In this document: positions 1 through 8,472 of the stretch, one piece after another
Position numbering within the stretch: the stretch's first letter is position 1
Layout: each line of letters opens with the position of its first letter
Assembly (NCBI GenBank): GCA_020054095.1
Contig: JAGVMA010000027.1
Coordinates: 1 to 34,211, forward strand
DNA length: 34,211 nucleotides
DNA from: Bacteroidia bacterium
Lineage (GTDB): Bacteria > Bacteroidota > Bacteroidia > JADZBD01
Reading direction: 5' to 3'
The notes under the pieces: generated by a model
Seen by the model: only the letters and a program-made list of their open reading frames with translations
Told to the model about the DNA's origin: nothing
Databases searched by the model: none
Translations under genes and position numbers: made by a program

Positions 1-1116
1 AAAAATGAGAATGCCCAGAATTTGGTGGTTAACCCCTCTTTTGAGCAATACACAGCTTGCCCCACCGGATCAAATGGAATTGCTGCGGGATGGTTGGTGG
101 GCTGGAGCGCAATAGATAGTCCGGATTTTTTTAATGTATGCTCCTCTGTGGCATCAGAAGTGAATGTCCCTGATAATTTTTTTGGGTTTCAATATGCAAA
201 AAACGGATATGGCTATGCTGGAGTTATATCATATACTCAATCAAATAATGTAAGAGAATTTATTCAATCACAACTTAGCCAAACATTATCTTTAGGAATT
301 CCATACTGCGTAAAATTTTATATAAATTTTGGCGATACATCCTATTTTTCCATCAATAAATTTGGTGCACTTTTTTCTGATACTGCTGTAGTTCCTTTTT
401 CAATATCGTATGGCTATCCATTTCTTTTGCCCTTTACGCCACAAATACAATATACCGGAAACATAATTTCAGATACATTAAATTGGATAGAGGTCTCGGG
501 TACATTTTATGCAAATGGCACAGAAAATTATATTACACTTGGGAATTTTGAATATGATTCTTTAACATCGGTAGCAATTTTTGATAGTGTTAGTGGGTGG
601 GCTGCAAATTATTTTTACATAGACGACATATCGGTAGAAGAAGTGAAAACAGCAAGAGCAGTAAACGATACGCTGCTGTGTGTGAATGCCGATAGCGTGA
701 TGATAGGCATAAACGTAACAGAGAATGCAAGTTACAGTTGGCAACCAAGCACAGGGCTAAGCGATGCTAATGCGCCCAACCCAAAAGCAAAACCAACAGT
801 TACTACTACTTATTATGTAACCAAAACACAGTGTAGCGTGGTGAGTACCGATAGTGTAACCATAAGTATTTACGATTGTACTATTTATCCAATACAAATA
901 CCCACACTAATTACAGCCAATGAATATTGGGAACTAAAACATTTAGAACCTAATACACAAGTGTGGGTTTACAATAGCATAGGTCAACTTGTGTATAAAG
1001 AAAGCAACTACCAAAACAAATTAAACGCCCAACTATTAGCATCAGGCATTTATATTTACAATATAGAAACAGCGCGCGGAGATTTTTATAAAGGAAAATT
1101 AGAAGTGGTGAAATAG
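1..1116 (+). CDS. T9SS-sorted surface protein with NPSFE-type N-terminal domain (5' partial)
   Basis: The frame is open to the left edge, reading KNENAQNLVVNPSFE, so the TTG at 22 is internal and the signal peptide and start lie outside the window. The mature protein begins with the NPSFE motif typical of Bacteroidota carbohydrate-binding-like secreted domains, running to about residue 205 and ending YIDDISVEEV. An Ig/PKD-like segment of about 65 residues follows (motifs SWQPSTGLSDANAPNP and TTTYYVTKTQC). The last 65 residues resemble a T9SS C-terminal sorting domain (NTQVWVYNSIGQLVYKE, then SGIYIYNIE and GKLEVVK). The expected location is outer membrane surface or secreted. The C-terminal half and the 3' flank are repeated almost exactly in the gene ending at 2911. 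The binding target cannot be told from sequence. Confidence 0.8.
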   Translation, partial: KNENAQNLVVNPSFEQYTACPTGSNGIAAGWLVGWSAIDSPDFFNVCSSVASEVNVPDNFFGFQYAKNGYGYAGVISYTQSNNVREFIQSQLSQTLSLGIPYCVKFYINFGDTSYFSINKFGALFSDTAVVPFSISYGYPFLLPFTPQIQYTGNIISDTLNWIEVSGTFYANGTENYITLGNFEYDSLTSVAIFDSVSGWAANYFYIDDISVEEVKTARAVNDTLLCVNADSVMIGINVTENASYSWQPSTGLSDANAPNPKAKPTVTTTYYVTKTQCSVVSTDSVTISIYDCTIYPIQIPTLITANEYWELKHLEPNTQVWVYNSIGQLVYKESNYQNKLNAQLLASGIYIYNIETARGDFYKGKLEVVK

Positions 1117-1171
1117 AATTGTGAATTATTAATAGTGAATGAAAAATTACACAAAGCACTGTGTTGCAAAA
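616..1171 (+). repeat. Direct repeat copy A: C-terminal cassette plus 3' flank
   Basis: From about 616 to 1171 the sequence aligns with 2411-2966 at a constant offset of 1795 bases with no indel. It covers the Ig-like segment, the sorting domain, the TAG stop and 55 further non-coding bases up to GTGTTGCAAAA. Only 4 of the last 58 bases differ, and about 6 of the roughly 160 encoded C-terminal residues differ. Upstream of this point the two genes have diverged strongly. Confidence 0.85.
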
Positions 1172-1790
1172 TTTTTACAGTGCAGCACAAAACAGTTGCT
1201 TCGGAAAACTTTTGGTGGTAGAAGAAAAAATTGAGTTGGGTTTATTTAATGAAGCGCTTACTCTTAATAGCAGTATATTTGCAAGTAACATAGTGGAGCA
1301 AAACCTGCAAACGGCTAATAATATGCTTTTAAAAAAATTAACAAACTATAACTACTCATATACCGGTGGTGATATTGTGGAGTTAAATTTAATAGCAGCC
1401 CAATGCGAAATGGAAGGCGGCAAAGGTGTGATATTGGCACGTAATATACTAATGCAATTAAGCAAAGGCATAATTGCTTTTGCAAATAATTGCAACAGTA
1501 ACGGGCGCATAGGAGATGATACTGAGCAAAGGACTGGAAATACAGAAGATAATTTTACACTTTACCCCAACCCGAATGATGGTAATTTCACATTAAATTA
1601 TACAATTGCTCTAGATGCACAATTAAACATAACCGATGTAACGGGTAAAGTTATATGCACATACAATTTACTTTCAAATGCTAATAGCATTGAGGTAAAT
1701 TGTAAAGAGTTAAGCAACGGTTGTTATTTATACAATATTTTATTAGGAGGTAGTGTGATTAAATCAGATAAGATTATAATTATAAAATAG
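1161..1790 (+). CDS. 5'-truncated T9SS type A sorting-domain protein
   Basis: The 209-codon frame has only a GTG (1161) as possible start, lying inside the 3' flank repeat of the preceding gene, with an in-frame stop at 1140. It has no signal peptide. Residues 25-100 (NEALTLNSSIFASNIVEQN, then IAAQCEMEGGKGVILARN) match the final helical segment found just before the sorting domain in very large Bacteroidota surface proteins. Residues 130-209 are a canonical type A sorting domain (FTLYPNPNDGNFTLNY, TDVTGKV, LSNGCYLYNIL, KIIIIK). I infer that this is the 3' end of a much longer gene whose N-terminal part has been lost by deletion or recombination, so it is probably not expressed as a secreted protein. 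Confidence 0.6.
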   Translation: MLQNFYSAAQNSCFGKLLVVEEKIELGLFNEALTLNSSIFASNIVEQNLQTANNMLLKKLTNYNYSYTGGDIVELNLIAAQCEMEGGKGVILARNILMQLSKGIIAFANNCNSNGRIGDDTEQRTGNTEDNFTLYPNPNDGNFTLNYTIALDAQLNITDVTGKVICTYNLLSNANSIEVNCKELSNGCYLYNILLGGSVIKSDKIIIIK

Positions 1791-1930
1791 ATGCTTTTGA
1801 AAATAATGCCCAAAATATAGTAAGCAATGGTTCGTTTGAGAATTTTAAAAATTGCATAGATTTTTATGCGAACAACGCAACGGGATGGATTGCGATAGGC
1901 ACCTCCGATTTTTATAATCCTTGTTTTGCT

Positions 1931-2911
1931 ATGGATACGAATGGAGTTCCTTCTAATTTTGCAGGATACCAGTATGCATACCATGGTCAATCGTACACAG
2001 GTTTAGCTGTGTTTTATAAAATCGCTCCTAATTACAGAGAGTATGTGCAATCAAAATTAACACAGCCTTTAATTCAAAATAATATCTATTGTACAAAGTT
2101 TTTTGTCTCCTCGTCCGATAGTTGTCGTTACTCATCAAAACAGATTGGAGCTTATTTTTCTGACACTTTGATATTCTCAAGTGATACTAATCTATTTCAA
2201 TTTTTTTATTTATCATCACCATATTATTCACCACAAGTGGAAAATAACCAAGGATTTATAAGCGATACAGTGGGATGGACGGAAGTAAATGGAATATTTA
2301 CAGCACAAGGCGGTGAAGAATATATAATAATAGGCAATTTTAAAAATGATACTCTAACGGACACGCTATTCACCCAAAACACATCCCCAGGATTTAGTGC
2401 CGCCTACTACTACCTCGATGATGTATCAGTAGAAGAAGTAAAAACAGCGCGGGCGGTAAACGATACACTGCTGTGTGTGAATGCAGATAGCGTGATGATA
2501 GGTATAAACGTAACAGAAAATGCAAGTTATAGTTGGCAGCCCAGCACAGGGCTAAGCGATGCCAATGCGCCCAACCCCAAAGCAAAACCAACGGTTACAA
2601 CTACTTATTATGTAACCAAAACACAATGCAGCGTGGTAAGTACCGATAGTGTAACCATAAGTATTTATGATTGTAATATATACCCATTAGCAATACCCAC
2701 ACTAATTACAACCAATGAATATTGGGAACTAAAACATTTAGAACCCAACACACAAGTGTGGCTTTATAACAGCATAGGACAACTTGTGTATAAAGAAGGC
2801 AATTACCAAAACAAATTAAACGCCCAACTATTAGCATCGGGCATTTATATTTACAATATAGAAACAGCGCGCGGAGATTTTTATAAAGGAAAATTAGAAG
2901 TGGTGAAATAG
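1931..2911 (+). CDS. T9SS surface protein paralogue lacking signal peptide and start (probable silent cassette or pseudogene)
   Basis: This is a paralogue of the gene ending at 1116. Homology to that protein's mature N-terminus begins at 1793 (AFENNAQNIVSNGSFE), in the same frame and well upstream of the only ATG (1931). Between the in-frame stop at 1769-1771 and 1931 there is no ATG, GTG or TTG, so no normal start can produce the full domain and the signal peptide is missing. The N-terminal domain is divergent, but from VEEVKTARAVND onward the protein is nearly identical to its neighbour, including the Ig-like segment and the sorting domain ending GKLEVVK. It abuts the stop codon of the preceding truncated gene. 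It is either a recombination donor cassette or a decayed copy; an assembly artefact cannot be excluded. Confidence 0.6.
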   Translation: MDTNGVPSNFAGYQYAYHGQSYTGLAVFYKIAPNYREYVQSKLTQPLIQNNIYCTKFFVSSSDSCRYSSKQIGAYFSDTLIFSSDTNLFQFFYLSSPYYSPQVENNQGFISDTVGWTEVNGIFTAQGGEEYIIIGNFKNDTLTDTLFTQNTSPGFSAAYYYLDDVSVEEVKTARAVNDTLLCVNADSVMIGINVTENASYSWQPSTGLSDANAPNPKAKPTVTTTYYVTKTQCSVVSTDSVTISIYDCNIYPLAIPTLITTNEYWELKHLEPNTQVWLYNSIGQLVYKEGNYQNKLNAQLLASGIYIYNIETARGDFYKGKLEVVK

Positions 2912-2966
2912 AATCGTGGATTATTAATAGTGAATGAAAAATTACTCAAAGCAGTGTGTTGCAAAA
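2411..2966 (+). repeat. Direct repeat copy B: C-terminal cassette plus 3' flank
   Basis: This is the partner of 616-1171 at a constant offset of +1795. It includes the last 500 coding bases, the stop and 55 bases of non-coding flank, ending at GTGTTGCAAAA. After that the two flanks differ completely: copy A runs into the truncated gene at 1161, and copy B runs into non-coding DNA. Confidence 0.85.
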
Positions 2967-2997
2967 ACTGATTAGCCTCTTCGGATAATTGTGTGTT

Positions 2998-3061
2998 GTC
3001 ATATTGAGCTTGTCGAAATATGTGCGCTGGCAGCCGCTTCCTTCGACAAGCTCAGGATGAC
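2998..3061. repeat. REP-like imperfect inverted repeat
   Basis: The arm GTCATATTGAGCTTGTCGAA at 2998-3017 is the reverse complement, apart from two bases, of TTCGACAAGCTCAGGATGAC at 3042-3061, with a 24-base spacer. The TGAGCTTGTCGAA core resembles a dispersed palindromic element that recurs in intergenic DNA of many bacteria. It lies between the converging T9SS gene and atpG, where it could act as a bidirectional transcript end. The rest of 2912-3210 holds no gene I can support. Confidence 0.65.
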
Positions 3062-3210
3062 CCAACTCTTTTTACAAAAAATAGTATTTACCGCAGAATT
3101 TTATCTTACAAATAACACCTCGTGCGCATTCTAAAACTTTTCGTAGAAAAACTATTTTGATTTACACTTCTCAAGAGGGAAGCGTACAAAGGCAAAGTTT
3201 ATTTTAAGTA

Positions 3211-4095
3211 TTAATTATTAAGCGCTTCTGCACCGCCCACAATCTCAAGTATTTCGCCTGTAATGGCAGCTTGCCGAGCTTTGTTGTAATGAAGTTTTAG
3301 TGCTTTAATTAATTCTTTTGCATTATCGGTTGCTTTGTGCATGGCGGTCATGCGTGCCCCGTGCTCTGCCGCATGCGAATCGAGCAGCGCTTTATAAAAT
3401 TGTGTTTTTAACGAGCGCGGTATAAGGTCGTCAACTATTTCTTTTTTACCGGGTTCAAAAATATAATCGGTAACGGCATTGCTCTTTTTGTTTTCTTGCG
3501 AGGCCGGTGCAACAGGCAAAAACTGTTCTACGGTGGTTACTTGCACTGCTGCGTTTTTAAATTGGTTGTAAATAATATCTATTCTATCAAACTGTCCTTT
3601 TGCAAATGCTTCCATAATTTTTTCGGCAACAGGCGCCACATTATCAAAAGTTAACTTGTCGAAAAGTTCGCTTGCGTTGCGAGGTAAATCAGAACCTACA
3701 ATTTTATATTCTGTTTTCTTAAAAAAGTCGGCCGCTTTTTTTCCCACACATAGCACCGATATTTGTTTGCCCTTGTATTGCTTTTTTGCCAAAAAATTAG
3801 CTTGTTTTATTGCATTGGCATTAAATGCACCACACAAACCCCTGTTAGATGTAACTACAATAAGCAACACATTATTCGCTTCGCGCTGACGAGAAAAAAC
3901 TCCTTCGCTGCTATCTAAACTTGCACTAAGGTTTTCTAAAATTTCTTTTAGCTTACCTGCATACGGGCGCATTTGTGTAACGGCATCTTGCGCTCTGCGT
4001 AACTTTGCAGCACTCACCATCTTCATCGCGCTGGTAATTTGTTGCGTTGATGATACTGATACTATACGGTTACGAACCTCTTTTAAATTTGCCAT
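3211..4095 (-). CDS. atpG: F1Fo ATP synthase subunit gamma
   Basis: This is the central-stalk subunit that rotates inside the alpha3beta3 head and couples proton flow to catalysis. At 294 residues it has the usual length. Both diagnostic ends are present: the N-terminal helix MANLKEVRNRIVSVSSTQQI followed by TSAMKMVSAAKLRRAQ, and the C-terminal helix ending ARQAAITGEILEIVGGAEAL. The central Rossmann-like region has VTSNRGLCGAFN. The ATG at 4095 lies 15 bases after the atpA stop, and this is the last gene of the ATP synthase run. The protein acts at the inner membrane, cytoplasmic side. Confidence 0.98.
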   Translation of the reverse strand: MANLKEVRNRIVSVSSTQQITSAMKMVSAAKLRRAQDAVTQMRPYAGKLKEILENLSASLDSSEGVFSRQREANNVLLIVVTSNRGLCGAFNANAIKQANFLAKKQYKGKQISVLCVGKKAADFFKKTEYKIVGSDLPRNASELFDKLTFDNVAPVAEKIMEAFAKGQFDRIDIIYNQFKNAAVQVTTVEQFLPVAPASQENKKSNAVTDYIFEPGKKEIVDDLIPRSLKTQFYKALLDSHAAEHGARMTAMHKATDNAKELIKALKLHYNKARQAAITGEILEIVGGAEALNN

Positions 4096-4110
4096 TGCCT
4101 GTATTCTCTT

Positions 4111-5694
4111 CTAATTGGTTTTGTATTTTTTAGAAAGGTCTTTTGCAACTGCCTCTATCGTGCCTGTTAACTCATCATTAAACTGGCCTGCTTTGAGTTG
4201 ATCCAAAACATTTTTGTGTTTTGTTTCCAAGAAACTTAACAACTCTGTTTCAAATTCTTTAACTCTGTTAACCGGCACATCTCTCAACAGTCCTTTTGTG
4301 CCGCAATAGATAATTGCAATTTGCTGTTCTACGCGCTGTGGCGAAAACTGACCTTGTTTTAAAATTTCTACGTTACGTGCTCCTTTATCTAAAACCGATT
4401 TTGTAGCAGCATCTAAATCAGAACCAAATTTTGCAAACGCTTCTAATTCGCGATACTGTGCTTGGTCGAGCTTCAATGTACCTGCCACTTTTTTCATTGA
4501 TTTAATTTGAGCATTACCACCCACACGCGATACCGAGATACCCACGTTAATTGCCGGACGAACACCTGCGTTAAATAAATTTGATTCCAAGAAAATTTGT
4601 CCATCGGTGATTGAAATCACATTGGTAGGAATGTATGCCGAAACGTCTCCGGCTTGTGTTTCAATAATTGGTAATGCTGTTAACGAACCACCGCCTTTTA
4701 CAATTCCTTTAATTGATTCGGGCAAATCGTTCATTTGTTGTGCAATGTTATCGTTAGCATTTATTTTTGCTGCACGCTCCAATAAGCGGCTGTGCAAATA
4801 AAACACATCGCCAGGGTATGCCTCGCGGCCCGGAGGTCTGCGGAGCAACAATGAAACTTCGCGGTAAGCTACTGCTTGTTTCGATAAATCATCGTAAATA
4901 ATTAATGCCGGGCGGCCGGTATCGCGGAAATATTCGCCAATGGCAGCGCCCGCAAACGGAGCATAAAACTGCATTGGAGCAGGATCGGAAGCATTTGCGG
5001 CAACAATAGTTGTATAGGCCATTGCACCGTTTTCTTCTAATACGCGTTGTACGTTAGCTACTGTTGATCCTTTTTGTCCAACCGCAACATAAATACAATA
5101 AACGGGTTTTCCTGCTTCAAAAAATTCTTTTTGGTTAATAATCGTATCAATACAAACGGCCGTTTTTCCGGTTTGGCGATCGCCAATAACTAACTCACGC
5201 TGTCCGCGTCCGATTGGAATCATGGCATCAATAGCTTTAATTCCCGTTTGTAATGGCTCGTTAACCGGTTGGCGATAAATTACACCCGGTGCTTTGCGCT
5301 CTAATGGCATTTCGTAAAGCTTGCCGGCAATTGGCCCTTTGCCGTCAATCGGCAAACCAAGTGTGTCAACCACGCGGCCAAGCATTCCTTCGCCCACGTT
5401 AATTGATGCAATTTTGCGTAAGCGTTTTGCGGTATCGCCTTCTTTAATTTCTTTTGATGAGCCCAAAATTACAGCGCCCACATTGTCTTCTTCCAGGTTA
5501 AGTACAATGCCTTTAAATCCGTTTTGGAATTCAATCAATTCACCCGATTGTACGTTCCCAAGTCCGTAAATGCGCGCAATTCCATCGCCCACTTGCAATA
5601 CGGTTCCCACCTCTTCTAAATCAGAGGCGGTTTTAAAATTTGATAGTTGCTGGCGCAATATTGCTGATACTTCAGCCGGTTTAATTTCTGCCAT
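4111..5694 (-). CDS. atpA: F1Fo ATP synthase subunit alpha
   Basis: This is the regulatory nucleotide-binding subunit of the F1 head. At 527 residues it is slightly longer than the roughly 510 of E. coli. The P-loop GDRQTGKT is at residues 171-178, preceded by [18 protein letters not shown]. The beta-barrel domain has [21 protein letters not shown], and the alpha signature region [17 protein letters not shown] is intact. It lies 16 bases downstream of atpH and 15 upstream of atpG, so it belongs to the same transcript. The catalytic beta partner is not in the window and must be encoded elsewhere, which is normal for Bacteroidota. Confidence 0.99.
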   Translation of the reverse strand: MAEIKPAEVSAILRQQLSNFKTASDLEEVGTVLQVGDGIARIYGLGNVQSGELIEFQNGFKGIVLNLEEDNVGAVILGSSKEIKEGDTAKRLRKIASINVGEGMLGRVVDTLGLPIDGKGPIAGKLYEMPLERKAPGVIYRQPVNEPLQTGIKAIDAMIPIGRGQRELVIGDRQTGKTAVCIDTIINQKEFFEAGKPVYCIYVAVGQKGSTVANVQRVLEENGAMAYTTIVAANASDPAPMQFYAPFAGAAIGEYFRDTGRPALIIYDDLSKQAVAYREVSLLLRRPPGREAYPGDVFYLHSRLLERAAKINANDNIAQQMNDLPESIKGIVKGGGSLTALPIIETQAGDVSAYIPTNVISITDGQIFLESNLFNAGVRPAINVGISVSRVGGNAQIKSMKKVAGTLKLDQAQYRELEAFAKFGSDLDAATKSVLDKGARNVEILKQGQFSPQRVEQQIAIIYCGTKGLLRDVPVNRVKEFETELLSFLETKHKNVLDQLKAGQFNDELTGTIEAVAKDLSKKYKTN

Positions 5695-5710
5695 TTTTAT
5701 TTTTGTTTAA

Positions 5711-6265
5711 TTAAAATTCTTTTATGTAAGGGTTTTCTTTAAATGCCCTGTTTAACTTCATGATTTTTGTACGTATGCTTGTGTCGTCTTGTTTATCGCC
5801 CACTCTTATTATAAATCCGCCAATAATCTTTTTATCTACTTTTTCTATTAATTCCACTTCGCTATTCGAACTTGCTTTTACTACTTCTAAAACTTTCTTG
5901 CGCAAATCGGCATCTAAACCAAAAGCGGTAGTAATTACAGCTGTAAGTATTTTTTTATGATTTCGATATTGCGCTACAAATGCATTGGCTATCGCTTCCA
6001 AATACAATTCTCTGCGCTTGCGAACTATCACTTTTAAAAACTCGTTGGTTATTTTATTGGCCGATGAAAAAATTGCCAGCAAAATAGTTTCTTTTTTGTC
6101 GGATTTAATTACCGGACTTTTAAGCATTAAAACCAAGTCGCGATTTTGTTTGCACGATTCGGCAATCAATTTCATGTCGGTATGCACTTGCTCTAATTGT
6201 CCTTTTTCGAGCGACAAGTCGAGCAGTGATTTTGCGTATCGGTTAGCTACTTTAGTTCCTTGCAT
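5711..6265 (-). CDS. atpH: F1Fo ATP synthase subunit delta (OSCP)
   Basis: This is the peripheral-stalk subunit linking the b subunits to the top of F1. At 184 residues it matches the family length. It has the N-terminal helical-bundle motif VANRYAKSLLDLSLEKGQLE and the C-terminal signature IGGFIIRVGDKQDDTSIRTK. The ATG at 6265 is 2 bases after the atpF stop, which suggests translational coupling. The central region is divergent, as is usual for this subunit. Confidence 0.96.
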   Translation of the reverse strand: MQGTKVANRYAKSLLDLSLEKGQLEQVHTDMKLIAESCKQNRDLVLMLKSPVIKSDKKETILLAIFSSANKITNEFLKVIVRKRRELYLEAIANAFVAQYRNHKKILTAVITTAFGLDADLRKKVLEVVKASSNSEVELIEKVDKKIIGGFIIRVGDKQDDTSIRTKIMKLNRAFKENPYIKEF

Positions 6266-6267
6266 TT

Positions 6268-6762
6268 TTAGTTCAGATTAACATCATCTAAAAGCGCTTT
6301 TACAAGTTGCTTTTGTTTTTCTTGCGATGATAATTCTTCTTTTAAAATTCGTTCCGCTATTTCTATTGATAGGGTTGCTACCTGATTTTTTAGTTCGGTG
6401 ATGGCCGCCATTTTTTCGTTTTGAATATTTTCGCGCGCTGCGGTTAATAATCGTTCGCCTTCTTTTTTTGCAGCGTCTTTTGCTTCTGCTACTATGCGGT
6501 CTTTGGTATCGCGCGCATCTTTAAGCAAAGCGTCTCTTTCGGCACGAGCTTCGGCTAAAATTTTATCGTTGCTCGATTTTAAAGCCGCCATTTCTTCTTT
6601 TGCTTTTTTAGCAGCATCAAGCGCGTTTTGAATAGAATCTTCGCGCTCTTTAAGCATGGTTAAAATTGGCTTCCAGGCAAACTTTTTTAAGAGGAAAAAA
6701 ATTATTCCGAATGAGATGAGCATCCAGAAAATAAGTCCAAAGGCGGGTTTTACTAATTCCAT
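6268..6762 (-). CDS. atpF: F1Fo ATP synthase subunit b
   Basis: This is the peripheral stalk subunit. It has one N-terminal membrane segment (residues about 8-27, LIFWMLISFGIIFFLLKKF), then WKPILTMLKEREDSIQNAL and a long charged, Ala/Lys/Glu-rich coiled coil to the C-terminus. The length of 164 residues is typical. It is separated from atpE by 80 bases that contain a perfect 13-bp hairpin, and sits 2 bases from atpH. Confidence 0.97.
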   Translation of the reverse strand: MELVKPAFGLIFWMLISFGIIFFLLKKFAWKPILTMLKEREDSIQNALDAAKKAKEEMAALKSSNDKILAEARAERDALLKDARDTKDRIVAEAKDAAKKEGERLLTAARENIQNEKMAAITELKNQVATLSIEIAERILKEELSSQEKQKQLVKALLDDVNLN

Positions 6763-6793
6763 TTTATATTATTTTTCAATTAACTTTTTTAAA

Positions 6794-6826
6794 ATCGGCA
6801 TTGCAACCAACCGTTGCAATGCCGAT
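6794..6826 (-). promoter_or_regulatory. Strong hairpin between atpE and atpF
   Basis: This is a perfect 13-bp inverted repeat (arms 6794-6806 and 6814-6826, ATCGGCATTGCAA and its complement) with a 7-base loop, starting 16 bases after the atpE stop on the minus strand. In the RNA it is followed by UUUAAAAAAG, a poor U-tract, so it looks more like an RNA-stability or partial-termination element than a full terminator. It would separate the highly needed c-subunit message from the rest of the operon. Confidence 0.7.
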
Positions 6827-6842
6827 AATTTTTGTTGTCGGG

Positions 6843-7121
<279 letters not shown>

Positions 7122-7144
7122 TTATTTTTCTCTGATTTATTTTA

Positions 7145-7175
7145 TTGCCCACTGCCAGAGAAACTCAGCGGGTAA
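7145..7175 (-). promoter_or_regulatory. Imperfect hairpin between atpB and atpE
   Basis: The arms at 7145-7154 and 7166-7175 pair over 10 positions in the minus-strand RNA, with one G-U pair and one mismatch, around an 11-base loop. It lies between the atpB stop (7183) and the atpE ATG (7109). Together with 6794-6826 it brackets the atpE message. Confidence 0.4.
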
Positions 7176-7182
7176 TTTTTTA

Positions 7183-8313
7183 CTAATGATGGTCATCGTG
7201 GTGGTGCTCCTCTACTGCTGCACCAAAGTACATTGCCGCTAGCAGTGTAAAAACATACGCTTGTAAAAATGCCACAAGCAATTCAAGCGCTCCCATGAAA
7301 ACCGTAAATGCAATTGACAAAATAGAAACACCAAAACCAAGGCCGGTGTTCATTTCGGCAAAAATAAATATCAAGCTAAAAAACGATAGTGCAATAATGT
7401 GACCCGCCATTATGTTTGCAAACAATCGAATCATTAAAACAAATGGTTTTAAAAACACTCCTATTATCTCAATAGGAGTTAGCAGCGCTAATACGCCCAC
7501 AGGCACACCGGGCATTGCCAAAATATGTTTCCAATAATTTGCATTACCGCTAACGGTGGTAATAATAAATACGATGGTGGCAAGTGTAAGCGCTACGGCA
7601 ATGTTTCCGGTTACATTTGCTCCACCGGGTAAAATTGGAATAAGACCAAGTAAATTGCTAAACCATATAAAGAAAAACGAAGTGAGTAGAAAAGGCAAAT
7701 ATTTCTGGTATTTTTTTTCGCCTATTGAAGATTTTGCAATGTCATCGCGCACAAAAATAATGAGTGGCTCTACAAACGACTGTATGCCTTTTGGTGCCGA
7801 ACCCTGATTGCGAGCATACATTCTGGCGGCCGAAATAAATATCCAGGCCATTAAGCCCATGGTAATAAAAATAGAAAATACGTTTTTGGTTATTGATAAG
7901 TCCCATGTTTGGGCAGTAAGTTCTTCGTTAATGGTTGCGCTGAGGGCATCAACCGATTCTTGTTCGTTTACCGCAACAATATGCCTATTGTGAAGCATAT
8001 AGCCATTATAAGTTTTGTGGCCGTGATCGAACTTGCTTGACAAGAAAACACTCAGCCCTTTTTCAGATGAATAAAGAATAACCGGAAGCGGGAGCGAGAG
8101 ATTACCTGCAATATGCCAACCGTGCTCATCGGTAATGTGACCTATAATTAGTTCCCCGGCATTAAATTTTTCTTCTTTTGTTTCGTGGTGGCTTTCGGTT
8201 GTGCGATGCTCTTCGTCTGAATCGGCAAAAGCAAATTGATTAAAATAAACAAAAAGGGTGGCTATTGCCGATAACACAAAAATCTTTCTGAAACCCTTAA
8301 TTTTACTAATCAT
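7183..8313 (-). CDS. atpB: F1Fo ATP synthase subunit a
   Basis: This is the stator channel of Fo that carries protons to and from the c ring. The 376-residue protein has the Bacteroidota-type N-terminal extension: a signal-like segment (residues 8-30), a His/Glu-rich stretch, then a periplasmic domain with LSLPLPVILYSSEKGLSVF and a HGHKTYNGYML motif before the first conserved membrane helix (about 145-163). The essential channel arginine is Arg296 in FVLMIRLFANIMAGH. The last helix carries LLVAFLQAYVFTLLAAMYF, and the C-terminus is His/Asp-rich (EEHHHDDHH). It is the first gene of the core operon and has a good promoter match upstream. Confidence 0.98.
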   Translation of the reverse strand: MISKIKGFRKIFVLSAIATLFVYFNQFAFADSDEEHRTTESHHETKEEKFNAGELIIGHITDEHGWHIAGNLSLPLPVILYSSEKGLSVFLSSKFDHGHKTYNGYMLHNRHIVAVNEQESVDALSATINEELTAQTWDLSITKNVFSIFITMGLMAWIFISAARMYARNQGSAPKGIQSFVEPLIIFVRDDIAKSSIGEKKYQKYLPFLLTSFFFIWFSNLLGLIPILPGGANVTGNIAVALTLATIVFIITTVSGNANYWKHILAMPGVPVGVLALLTPIEIIGVFLKPFVLMIRLFANIMAGHIIALSFFSLIFIFAEMNTGLGFGVSILSIAFTVFMGALELLVAFLQAYVFTLLAAMYFGAAVEEHHHDDHH

Positions 8314-8352
8314 TTGAGAAATTTATCCTTCTTTGTTTTTAAAAATCGAGTG

Positions 8353-8387
8353 CAAATCTATACTTTTATTTGAATACGAAAAACAAA
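8353..8387 (-). promoter_or_regulatory. Putative Bacteroidota-type promoter of atpB
   Basis: On the minus strand a -7 box TAGATTTG (8360 to 8353) fits the TAnnTTTG consensus, and TTTG at 8387-8384 starts 27 bases upstream, the expected -33 position. Transcription would start near 8346, leaving a leader of about 30 bases before the atpB ATG. This is a motif match only. Confidence 0.45.
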
Positions 8388-8472
8388 AAATGAGGGCAGT
8401 TTTGCACATTTACACGAAAGGGATTTAGCGACAAACAAAGCACTATTTTAATGCGACAAATTGCGATTTTGG

